From: an uncultured Prevotella sp.
Lineage (GTDB): Bacteria; Bacteroidota; Bacteroidia; Bacteroidales; Bacteroidaceae
Assembly (NCBI GenBank): GCA_900553285.1
Contig: USCX01000030.1
Location: forward strand, 1-12,946
Reading direction: 5' to 3'
DNA: 12,946 nucleotides
The notes beneath the pieces were generated by a model. That model did no database searches, was not told the origin of the DNA, and saw only the letters and a program-made list of their open reading frames with translations. Position 1 is the first letter of the stretch, and each line of letters opens with the position of its first letter. Both the position numbers and the translations under genes were made by a program. This document shows positions 1 to 6,927 of this stretch, piece by piece.

Positions 1-1
1 A

Positions 2-418
2 GTGCTCGAAAACCCGGACTCTATCTCAAAGCTCGTGCTCCGCAAGGGACTCGACGCCGGGACGGCCTACGAAATTCTTTCCATCGACATCGCTGACATC
101 GACGTCGGCAAAAACATCGGAGCCACCCTGCAAATCGACCAAGCCAACGCCGACAAGAACATCGCCCAGGCCAAAGCCGAAGAACGCCGTGCCATGGCCG
201 TGGCCCAAGAACAGGAGATGAAAGCTCTTGCGCAACAAGCCCGTGCCGAAGTCATCCAAGCCGAAGCCGAAGTGCCCAAGGCTCTGGCACAAGCCCTGCG
301 CGACGGCAACATGGGGTTCATGGACTTCTACCGTCTGGAAAACCTGAAAGGCGACACCGCCATGCGCGAGAACTTCTCAAAATTCGGCAAAGACGACGTC
401 AAAGACATCCTTAAATAA
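2..418 (+). CDS. floA: Flotillin-like protein FloA, C-terminal part (cut by window edge)
   Basis: The 138 visible residues are the C-terminal part of a bacterial flotillin (FloA/YqfA, SPFH-related), a membrane scaffold protein of functional membrane microdomains; the full family length is about 330 residues, so the N-terminal membrane anchor and most of the SPFH domain lie off the left edge. Seen directly: the family segment IDIADIDVGKNIGATLQID followed by QANADKNIAQAKAEERRAMA and a long Ala/Glu/Gln-rich helical stretch (about residues 45-95 of the fragment) typical of the flotillin coiled coil, then a less conserved tail ending DDVKDILK. The reading frame is open from the first complete codon, which is not the true start. 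The sialidase starts only 12 bases after the stop, on the same strand, so co-transcription is possible though functionally unexplained. Confidence 0.93.
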   Translation: MLENPDSISKLVLRKGLDAGTAYEILSIDIADIDVGKNIGATLQIDQANADKNIAQAKAEERRAMAVAQEQEMKALAQQARAEVIQAEAEVPKALAQALRDGNMGFMDFYRLENLKGDTAMRENFSKFGKDDVKDILK

Positions 419-430
419 ACGAACGACAAT

Positions 431-3400
431 ATGAAATTACCCTTACGACTATGGCCCGCACTGATAGGCTTGTCGGGATTTCTGAACGTGGCGGCCGACG
501 TTCCGTTCACGACCACAACCATCGAGGCGGGCGAATTCGCCCCCAACACATGCTGGTACACCATGGCCATCGGCTCATCGAACCTCATCATCAGCGACAA
601 CGGAAGCGCAGACTACATCGCGCTTGACCGCGTCCGCACCGAATTGGACGACGCCGACCTATGGTGCTTCGTCGGCGACGAGAGCAACGGGTTCACCATC
701 TATAACAAACAGGCCGGAACCGGCAAGGTCCTCTCCTCCCCGGCCACGATGAGCGGCCAGAACGGCGGAACAGCCTACGTCCGCCTCAAAAACACAGCCG
801 ACATCACCAGCGCCGACCGCACGTCATGGAGTTTCAGCGCCTCAACCGACTTGGGCAAAGACGTCGAAGCCTACTACATGAACCAGACCGGCACGCCCGC
901 CAACAAGGTAAACAACCGCAACAACCGTCTGGCCTTTTGGACGGCCGGTGCAGACCACGGTTCGAGCCTCGTCATCCAACTGGCCAAAGCCACGGCCACT
1001 GTAAGTATGGAAAGCGGTGAATTCACTGCGTGGAACCAAAGCCATACATTTGCCAGCAACTGGGCCTCGAGTGTCATCGAAGGACTCACCCTGAATGCCG
1101 GCGTAAACAACATGGAGGCCAACGGCCAAGACCTCACCATCTACTGCACCGCCAACGGCAACAAGTACACCCTGACCGCACCCACCGGCTACTACATCGC
1201 AGAATACCGCTTCACGTTCAGCAATTCCTGCGGACAGGCCGTAGACATCACGCCGGCTGACGGCGAGGCCGTCAGATGCGAAAACAACACAACGGCCTCA
1301 GTCCACATAAACGAACTGACGGAACAGACAGCCTCTTTCGCCCTGAACCGCACGGACAACAGCAACAACGCCAAGGTCACGCTGAAAGACTTCACCGTCG
1401 AACTTGTCCGCAGTCAAGCCCCTGTCGAACCCAGTTACGATGTATTCAAGACGATGAGCGGACAGACTCCCTACCGTATCCCGGCCATCTCCAAGGCGCA
1501 CAACGGCGACCTCATCGCCATCTCAGACTATCGCTACTGCGGGGCTGACATCGGCTACGGACACATAGACTTGCAGGCACGCCTCAGTTCCGACAACGGC
1601 AAGACGTGGGGCGAAATCATCACGGTGGCCGACGGTTCGGGCGTAGCCGGCAGTCACGATGACGGTTACGGCGACGCTGCCCTCGTGGCCGACAGCGAAA
1701 GCGACACCGTGCTGGTCATCTGCGCAGCCGGGAATGTGACCTACGCCGGCTCAAACCGCACGAATCCTATCCGCGTGGCCAGAGTGTACAGCTACGACAA
1801 CGGTAAAACGTGGCAAAAGCCCGTAGACATCACGGAAGACATTTACGGCCTCTTCGACGACCGTAATAACGGCAAGGTGCAGAGCCTCTTCTTTGGCTCA
1901 GGACGTATCTGCCAAAGCCGCAGCGTCAAAACAGGAAACTTCTACCGCCTCTATGCCGCTCTCTGCGCACGTGGGGGCAACCGCGTCATCTACTCCGACG
2001 ACTTCGGCCTCACTTGGCACGTGCTGGGTGACATCAACACGTCGCCGGCCCCTTCTGGCGACGAGCCAAAATGCGAAGAACTGCCTGACGGCAGCGTCGT
2101 ATTGAGCAGCCGCAAATACAATGGACGCTACTACAACATCTTCACTTTCTCGAATGCCGAGAAAGCCCAAGGCAGCTGGTCTGATGCCGTTGCCACAGAC
2201 ACCTGCACAAACGGCATCACCGTATTGAACAACGCGACAAACGGCGAAATCCTCATCGTGCCCGCCCGCCGGAGGAGTGACAACACACCTGTTTTCCTGG
2301 TACTGCAATCCATCCCCTTCGGCAACGGGCGTACCAACGTAGGCATCTACTACAAAGGCCTCGACAGCTACGAAGACTTCGACACCCCGACCCACTTCTC
2401 CGAAAATTGGGAAGGACGCTACCAATGCAGTCGCATGGGCTCCGCCTACTCAACGATGACCCTGCAAGCCGACCATACCATCGGATTCCTCTATGAAGAG
2501 TCGACTTACGGAGCTGACTACACCATCGTCTATAAGAACTACTCCATCGAACAAATCACGGACAGCACATACAGCTACGATGCCAGCGTTTCGCGCGGGT
2601 CTTTCCTCGCCCCACAAATCGACGCCATCATTGCCCCGGCCCTGAACGGTACAGGCTCCGTCGGCACGGTCGATCCGGCCCGGAAAGCAGAAGTGGAAAA
2701 CGCCCTGTCCGCCTACAAGAGCGAACCGAACGACACCACCTTACGCACGCTCGAAGAGACCCTCTCTTCGGCTCTCATAAACATGGAGGACGGACATTGG
2801 TACCGCATGGTCAACGTGAGCGACGACCGCAGGCTTACCCTTACGCCCAACTCCTCATACATAGCCGGACGCGAAAGCAACCCTGCAACAGCCGACCAGC
2901 TTTTCAGATTCGAGAAACAGACTGACGGATACTGGAACATCGTCAACGGGAACTATGGCCGTTATGTCGGTTCCACAGGAGCGAACAACGCCCGCATATC
3001 CTTAGTCACCGAGAAGAACGCCGGACAGTTCTACATCGGCACGAACAGAGGGGCGAGCCGCATCGTTTGCGCCACGGCAAGCAACGAGACACACCCATGC
3101 CTTACATTGGCGACCAATACCTCCATCATGCCGGGCGCTCTCAGCGACAGCGCTTCGCTTTGGACGATTATCCCCGTTGAGACTTTCGACGTGAACATCC
3201 CGGACTATGGTTACGCCGCCATCAATCTGCCTTTCGCCTCCGACCTCCCGGCCGGAACAAAGGCTTTCACGGCAGAAAGCGAGAACAGCGGATACCTCAA
3301 CATCAAGGCCATCGAGGCCACGACCATTCCGGCCGAGACCCCTTTCCTGCTGAAAGCCGAAGGCAACACTACGGTCTCGCTGCCCATCAACCCGACCGAC

Positions 3401-3733
3401 GAACAGGGCCCGATCGAATCGCTTCTCCGCGGCATTTTGCGTAGCCGCAGCGTTTCGGGCAACGTGTTCACGCTGGCAGAACAGGAGGGGCAGGCAGGCA
3501 TGGAACGCCGCCCCGCCGGCAGCGGCTCGCTCGACGCAAACTCCGCCTATTATCTCTCTGAGGATTCTGCGGCCGATTTCCTCGTCCTGACGGACGACCC
3601 GACCGTAGGCATCAAACAGGCCACCACACAAGAAGCTACTACCACCTATTACGACCTCTCCGGACGGCGGGTGAACAGTCCGGTCCATGGTATCTACGTG
3701 ACCGGCAAAGGCCGGAAAGTCGTCCTCAAATGA
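431..3733 (+). CDS. Secreted multidomain exo-alpha-sialidase (GH33, NanH type)
   Basis: Releases terminal sialic acids from glycoconjugates outside the cytoplasm. A Sec signal peptide covers about residues 1-22 (cleavage probably after NVAA). Residues ~40-185 look like a ricin-type beta-trefoil (DADLWCFVGDESNGF...), and ~190-335 form an unassigned beta-rich domain. The catalytic propeller, ~340-715, has the YRIP motif (R349), an Asp at 373 as likely acid/base, Asp boxes at 386-393, 454-461 and 522-529 (S-x-D-x-G-x-T-W), Glu545 upstream of ELPDG, R566, and an AYSTM segment with Tyr673 as likely nucleophile, followed by YEE at 688. A second ricin-like domain spans ~785-920, then a beta domain starting YGYAAINLPF, and a C-terminal YDLSGRR...GIYV...KVVLK tail resembling a type IX secretion/sorting signal. 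The ATG at 431 is chosen because it begins the signal peptide; no Shine-Dalgarno is seen. Catalytic residue roles are inferred by family comparison. Confidence 0.93.
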   Translation: MKLPLRLWPALIGLSGFLNVAADVPFTTTTIEAGEFAPNTCWYTMAIGSSNLIISDNGSADYIALDRVRTELDDADLWCFVGDESNGFTIYNKQAGTGKVLSSPATMSGQNGGTAYVRLKNTADITSADRTSWSFSASTDLGKDVEAYYMNQTGTPANKVNNRNNRLAFWTAGADHGSSLVIQLAKATATVSMESGEFTAWNQSHTFASNWASSVIEGLTLNAGVNNMEANGQDLTIYCTANGNKYTLTAPTGYYIAEYRFTFSNSCGQAVDITPADGEAVRCENNTTASVHINELTEQTASFALNRTDNSNNAKVTLKDFTVELVRSQAPVEPSYDVFKTMSGQTPYRIPAISKAHNGDLIAISDYRYCGADIGYGHIDLQARLSSDNGKTWGEIITVADGSGVAGSHDDGYGDAALVADSESDTVLVICAAGNVTYAGSNRTNPIRVARVYSYDNGKTWQKPVDITEDIYGLFDDRNNGKVQSLFFGSGRICQSRSVKTGNFYRLYAALCARGGNRVIYSDDFGLTWHVLGDINTSPAPSGDEPKCEELPDGSVVLSSRKYNGRYYNIFTFSNAEKAQGSWSDAVATDTCTNGITVLNNATNGEILIVPARRRSDNTPVFLVLQSIPFGNGRTNVGIYYKGLDSYEDFDTPTHFSENWEGRYQCSRMGSAYSTMTLQADHTIGFLYEESTYGADYTIVYKNYSIEQITDSTYSYDASVSRGSFLAPQIDAIIAPALNGTGSVGTVDPARKAEVENALSAYKSEPNDTTLRTLEETLSSALINMEDGHWYRMVNVSDDRRLTLTPNSSYIAGRESNPATADQLFRFEKQTDGYWNIVNGNYGRYVGSTGANNARISLVTEKNAGQFYIGTNRGASRIVCATASNETHPCLTLATNTSIMPGALSDSASLWTIIPVETFDVNIPDYGYAAINLPFASDLPAGTKAFTAESENSGYLNIKAIEATTIPAETPFLLKAEGNTTVSLPINPTDEQGPIESLLRGILRSRSVSGNVFTLAEQEGQAGMERRPAGSGSLDANSAYYLSEDSAADFLVLTDDPTVGIKQATTQEATTTYYDLSGRRVNSPVHGIYVTGKGRKVVLK

Positions 3734-3798
3734 AAGCATCATCACCCGGTCCCAGAGAGATTCCGTTCCCTTGACCGAACTGAACATCTCATCAAGGA

Positions 3799-3835
3799 AG
3801 AGCGGCAGCCCGTCATCCCGACAGGCTGCCGCTCT
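3799..3835. terminator. Bidirectional hairpin terminator between convergent sialidase and hydrolase genes
   Basis: A perfect 12-bp inverted repeat, AGAGCGGCAGCC (3799-3810) and GGCTGCCGCTCT (3824-3835), with a 13-base loop. It lies 65 bases past the sialidase stop and 62 bases past the stop of the convergent hydrolase. Neither side has a clean U-run (CGTTCTCC on +, TCCTTGATG on -), so termination is inferred from stem strength and position. Confidence 0.7.
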
Positions 3836-3897
3836 CGTTCTCCACGCCCAGTTTCGCAGGGGAACCACCGGACTGTTTGTTATAAGGCTGTTCCTCC

Positions 3898-5397
3898 TTA
3901 TTCGTCACATAGATATCCTCGCCCGGCAAGCCGCCGCAACGTCCCGTGTGGCCATGAATGCCGGACATCCATCTCCGGCGCACCACTTGCCGCCACGGCC
4001 GCAAGGCCCGTAGCACCGGGACGGAAATCGACCTCTATGGCAGCCGGATAGATGCGCTCGGGGTCGAAGAACGTCGCACAACTGTTAACCATGTTTTTCA
4101 GGTCGGGCGTCACCATACCGCTGTAATACTCACTGCCGTTCACCGTGACCGTGACAGGTTTCGTGAGGTCGACCAATTCGTTATTCAGATAGACAAGCAT
4201 CGCCCCGTCCGTCACAGGCGTGTAGCACCGAAGATATTTCAGGGTGATACCCGTCGCCGGATCCGTCTGCATCGCAAAATAATGCACGCGCTTAGCCGTG
4301 ATCGATATATGGTTATCCTCTATGTCCAACTGATAATATACAGGATCGTCCGTACTGGGGCGCTTCGTCGTCACGAGGTTATAAAATCCTTTACGGTGGA
4401 CACCGTCCATGGCAAAATCCTCCCAGCTGACATGCTTGGGATAAGGATTGCGCTTATGCTTTTTCAACCACGGCGTGGTCGGTGAGTAGTCGATGCCGTG
4501 CCCCGCACCGGGAACAAGTTCTACGTAGTGCACATAGTCACCACGACAAAGGTTCTGCAAGCTGTCAAAAGCCTCCTTGGTCACAGAGGTAAGCTGATTG
4601 CGGCAGAATCCGGTATCGTTGGCTCCCGTGCGCAACGAAAAAGCGATGTGGCGGCAGTTTTCGGCCGGAGCATTGACAAGAGGCTCACCGCCGGCCATCG
4701 GACCTGCGGCGGCCAGGTAGTCGGCATAGAACGAAGCCAGCCGCTGGCTGCCATACCCGCCCTCCGATATGCCGAAGAAATACACCCGGTTCGGATCGAT
4801 GTCGCCCGACACGTAGAGCTGGCGCAACAGTTTTTCCCACGCATACTGCTTGGCGCGCTGCCACCAGCGGTAGTAGGCCCCCGTGTTCGGAATCTGCGGA
4901 ATGAAATAGATTGAGGGCGAATCGTCAAAGTTCGTACAAAGCGTAAGGCCGCCGTTCCATTCGCTGTCACGGTCGCCCGAGCCGTGCAGGTAGAGGAACA
5001 GCGGATAGCCGTCCCCCGGACGTTCCCCCTTGAACCCGTACCAATAGTTCATCACGGCATCCGGTTCGAGTGAAGACGGCAGGGTCCAAGCCCCGTGCTG
5101 CTTCCGGGCCAAAGCGACCAAATCGATGAGTTTCTCCTCGCCGAAGGAATTGTTGGCATCACACCACATTTTCCAGATCTCGGCCTGGCAACCGCCGATG
5201 TCTTCAACCGACAACATGCGCCCACTCCCATACGTGACATTCCGGCCATTCAGACTTTGCGCAAAAAAAGAAAGAATTTCAGTGGTTTCATCGGGCGTCA
5301 GTTCTGGCGCTGCGACACTTTCCGCAGGTACAGACATAAAAGCGAGCAACGCAGTGCCTGTCACCCACGCTTTGGCTTTCATCGTATTGAATCTCAT
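3898..5397 (-). CDS. Secreted alpha/beta-hydrolase (esterase/PHB-depolymerase-like)
   Basis: A 499-residue exported serine hydrolase; substrate unknown. A signal peptide (TGTALLAFMSVPAESVAAP) ends near residue 29. The hydrolase core spans about 110-320: LHGSGDRD (H138-D142) as oxyanion-loop motif, the nucleophile elbow GISEGGYG with Ser211, Asp261 in RTGANDTG and His300 in GAGHGID as a plausible triad. Residues ~345-470 form a C-terminal beta-rich domain. The layout resembles secreted PHB-depolymerase/feruloyl- or acetyl-esterase-like enzymes of Bacteroidales. It converges on the sialidase, so a glycan de-esterification role is possible but is only inference; it is not the SGNH fold of known sialate O-acetylesterases. 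Start: Met1 at 5397; Met6 (5382, MKAKAW) is an equally good alternative. The last ~35 residues look atypical and an alternative frame stays open past the stop. Confidence 0.8.
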   Translation of the reverse strand: MRFNTMKAKAWVTGTALLAFMSVPAESVAAPELTPDETTEILSFFAQSLNGRNVTYGSGRMLSVEDIGGCQAEIWKMWCDANNSFGEEKLIDLVALARKQHGAWTLPSSLEPDAVMNYWYGFKGERPGDGYPLFLYLHGSGDRDSEWNGGLTLCTNFDDSPSIYFIPQIPNTGAYYRWWQRAKQYAWEKLLRQLYVSGDIDPNRVYFFGISEGGYGSQRLASFYADYLAAAGPMAGGEPLVNAPAENCRHIAFSLRTGANDTGFCRNQLTSVTKEAFDSLQNLCRGDYVHYVELVPGAGHGIDYSPTTPWLKKHKRNPYPKHVSWEDFAMDGVHRKGFYNLVTTKRPSTDDPVYYQLDIEDNHISITAKRVHYFAMQTDPATGITLKYLRCYTPVTDGAMLVYLNNELVDLTKPVTVTVNGSEYYSGMVTPDLKNMVNSCATFFDPERIYPAAIEVDFRPGATGLAAVAASGAPEMDVRHSWPHGTLRRLAGRGYLCDE

Positions 5398-5429
5398 ACT
5401 CTATTATTTTAAGGCTCGACTTGCGGGAA

Positions 5430-5437
5430 CAAAGATA
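5430..5437 (-). promoter_or_regulatory. Bacteroidetes -7 promoter box for the secreted hydrolase
   Basis: On the minus strand this reads TATCTTTG, a perfect match to the Bacteroidetes sigma-ABfr -7 consensus TAnnTTTG. It lies 32 bases upstream of the hydrolase start, giving a leader of about 25 bases. A -33 TTTG at the usual 19-21 base spacing is not evident; a TTTTTTTG run sits only 12 bases upstream. Confidence 0.6.
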
Positions 5438-5621
5438 GACTTTTTACGTCAAAAAAAGCGTGACCGAAACAAGAATAGCACGATTCCCAGCCTCGTCATG
5501 CCGGTGCGCCTCGTCTTAGGGTATTTCAAAGAACCGTTCCAACCCCCATCATCCTTCCACGTTTTCGGACATGCCCATAAAAAATTCTACTCTTCACTTC
5601 GGTCATACGCACAAAAAAACG

Positions 5622-5629
5622 TATTTTTG
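5622..5629 (+). promoter_or_regulatory. Candidate -7 promoter box for the structured RNA
   Basis: TATTTTTG matches TAnnTTTG exactly, with TTCG 20 bases upstream (5598-5601) as a weak -33 element. Transcription would start near 5636, at a small GC hairpin. An alternative is GACTTTTG at 5652-5659 (one mismatch) with TTTG at 5626-5629 as its -33 element, spaced 22 bases; this would start the transcript near 5665, just before the closing stem of the RNA. The two possibilities cannot be separated by eye. Confidence 0.5.
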
Positions 5630-5664
5630 CAAAAACCGGCCCTGCCGGTACGACTTTTGAACAA

Positions 5665-5853
5665 CAAGGAGCGTTATGTCCTCATCTTGTAAGTGCGAAG
5701 CCTGAGAAACTAACCACTATAAATCAACAAGAAACAGGCATGACAGTTCCCACGTTATGGCGTGGGCTGTTATTACCATATCTGTTGATTTAGGTTTTCT
5801 CAGGGCCTGCACTTTAAGACGTGGTACATAGCAGTGCCACGCTCGACGTTTTC
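5665..5853 (+). ncRNA. Rod-shaped structured RNA, 6S-RNA-like (possible Bacteroidales-1 / SsrS)
   Basis: No ORF explains this stretch, but it folds as one long interrupted rod. Paired segments, outside to inside: GAGCG 5669-5673 with CGCTC 5840-5844; TATGT 5675-5679 with ACATA 5826-5830; an imperfect CCTCATCTT 5680-5688 with AAGACGTGG 5816-5824; AAGTGC 5691-5696 with GCACTT 5809-5814; CCTGAGAAA 5701-5709 with TTTCTCAGG 5796-5804; AAATCAACA 5721-5729 with TGTTGATTT 5783-5791; and a terminal hairpin of ACAG 5743-5746 plus CCCACG 5749-5754 with CGTGGG 5761-5766 plus CTGT 5767-5770. An asymmetric bulge (5710-5720 against about 5792-5795) interrupts the rod. A rod of about 180 nt with an internal bubble, a Bacteroidetes-type promoter upstream and a terminator at the 3' end is the architecture of 6S RNA, which binds RNA polymerase. 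The structure is seen; the 6S assignment is inference, since I cannot run a covariance search. Confidence 0.65.
5820..5852 (+). terminator. Hairpin terminator at the 3' end of the structured RNA
   Basis: CGTGGTAC (5820-5827) pairs with GTGCCACG (5834-5841) using one G-T wobble, around the loop ATAGCA, followed seven bases later by TTTT (5849-5852). It overlaps and competes with the outer stem of the rod RNA, as expected if it forms during transcription termination. Confidence 0.5.
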
Positions 5854-5898
5854 ATTAACCCGCCCGAAAAGGCACTGGGAAGGCAAAAAAACGCAACT

Positions 5899-6579
5899 AT
5901 GAAAAAACTATTGTTTACCGTATGCGCCCTCCTCTTATCCGTCGCCGCTTACGCCCAAACCGACGTGACCCAATTTCTTGGCATTCCCGTAGATGGCAGC
6001 AAGACAGCTATGATTGAAAGACTGAAAGCCAAAGGGTTCACACTCGCACCGGAATATGGAGACAACGCCTTAACGGGTGAATTCAACGGGTCGAATTCTA
6101 TTGTCTACATCGGTACAAACAATAACAAAGTCTGCCGCATCATGGTAACTGATGCCACCCCTATGGACGCAGGCTCAATCCGTATCCGCTTCAATATACT
6201 TTGCGAACAATTCAAAAACAATCCGAAGTACGTTTCGTTCGATGATTATTCTATCCCAGAAGATGAAGATATTCGGTATGAGATAACTGTCCACGACAAA
6301 AAGTATGATGCAATTTTCTACCAAGCGGCCCATTCCATTGACTCCGCTGCACTTGCCAATGAATTACGCCCGATCATCGCCGAAAAATACACCCCAGAAC
6401 AATTAGCCGCTCCGACAGAAGAAATCAAGACCGACGTAGCCCGCATCGTCATGCAGGCAGCATACGAAAAAATCGCCAAGAAGCCCGTCTGGTTCCGCAT
6501 CATGGAGAAGGGAATGGGTTACAGCATATGCCTTTTCTACGATAACGAATACAATCGCGCACAAGGCGAAGATTTATAA
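5899..6579 (+). CDS. Small exported protein of unknown function
   Basis: 226 residues, beginning with a clear Sec signal peptide (MKKLLFTVCALLLSVAAYAQ, cleavage likely after AYA). The mature part starts TDVTQFLGIPVDGSK and is followed by an amphipathic segment (MIERLKAKGF), beta-rich stretches and a C-terminal helix; the pattern 'short N-terminal GIPVDGSK...M...L..KGF' recurs in uncharacterised Bacteroidales periplasmic proteins, which is my recollection and not a search result. The reading frame is open 78 bases further upstream from a GTG, but ATG 5899 is chosen because it begins the signal peptide and because the upstream part would run into the RNA terminator. No catalytic motif recognised. 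It has a single Cys in the mature part near residue 77 and another near 103, with no lipobox, so it is more likely periplasmic than a lipoprotein. Its GC content is lower than that of the acyltransferase gene downstream. Confidence 0.8.
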   Translation: MKKLLFTVCALLLSVAAYAQTDVTQFLGIPVDGSKTAMIERLKAKGFTLAPEYGDNALTGEFNGSNSIVYIGTNNNKVCRIMVTDATPMDAGSIRIRFNILCEQFKNNPKYVSFDDYSIPEDEDIRYEITVHDKKYDAIFYQAAHSIDSAALANELRPIIAEKYTPEQLAAPTEEIKTDVARIVMQAAYEKIAKKPVWFRIMEKGMGYSICLFYDNEYNRAQGEDL

Positions 6580-6600
6580 AGAACTACCAATAACCTCGGC

Positions 6601-6855
6601 ATGAAGAAAAACAAGCAAGAGAAAGACCGGACCGTCACGTGCGGCTCCGCAAACGACGATTTCACCCGACTGCAAGCCCTGTGCCGCACGGAGGCCGACA
6701 CATTAGCCACGGCCTTGGCACGCGAAGCAGCGGACGAATGGGAAATCCCCTTTTGGACAAACGACGTGCCCGAACTCATCTGCGTAGGCACGTTCCGGCG
6801 GCAGGCTGACGGCACGGTCGGCTACACGCTCGACTTCGGGGTGACGACGCTGTGA
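6601..6855 (+). CDS. Short hypothetical protein (84 residues)
   Basis: A short acidic/charged protein without signal peptide or membrane segment: basic N-terminus (MKKNKQEKDR), a helical middle (DDFTRLQALCRTEADTLATA) and a beta-like end (DVPELICVGTFRRQADG...YTLDFGVTTL). It starts 21 bases after the stop of the exported protein on the same strand, so the two are probably co-transcribed. No family recognised. The ATG is the first in frame; no Shine-Dalgarno is apparent. An antisense ORF over the same bases looks like a shadow. Confidence is moderate because of its size, but codon use and its tight spacing after the upstream gene support it. Confidence 0.6.
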   Translation: MKKNKQEKDRTVTCGSANDDFTRLQALCRTEADTLATALAREAADEWEIPFWTNDVPELICVGTFRRQADGTVGYTLDFGVTTL

Positions 6856-6858
6856 GTA

Positions 6859-6875
6859 GCCGCCCGCCGGGCGGC
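6859..6875. terminator. GC hairpin after the short hypothetical gene
   Basis: GCCGCCC (6859-6865) and GGGCGGC (6869-6875) form a perfect 7-bp stem with a 3-base loop, four bases after the stop at 6855. No U-run follows, so it may be a weak terminator or a pause site ahead of the next promoter. Confidence 0.4.
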
Positions 6876-6894
6876 CACTGTCGGGAAAAATACG

Positions 6895-6902
6895 TACCTT
6901 TG
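6895..6902 (+). promoter_or_regulatory. -7 promoter box for the acyltransferase gene
   Basis: TACCTTTG matches the Bacteroidetes -7 consensus TAnnTTTG and ends 25 bases before the ATG at 6928. No convincing TTTG -33 element is seen 19-21 bases upstream, where the GC hairpin lies. Confidence 0.6.
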
Positions 6903-6927
6903 CCGACGTTTTTACATCCGGCCCATC

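Noticed and set aside
3002..3868. A 288-residue minus-strand open frame opposite the sialidase C-terminus
   Set aside because: Shadow frame; it would overlap the terminator hairpin and has no signal or domain.
5126..5692. A 188-residue + strand open frame crossing the hydrolase 5' end and the RNA promoter region
   Set aside because: Mostly antisense to the hydrolase signal peptide region; the rest covers promoter sequence and has no domain.
5821..5898. Longer start (GTG at 5821) for the exported protein
   Set aside because: It would place 26 residues before a textbook signal peptide and overlap the RNA terminator; ATG 5899 is better.
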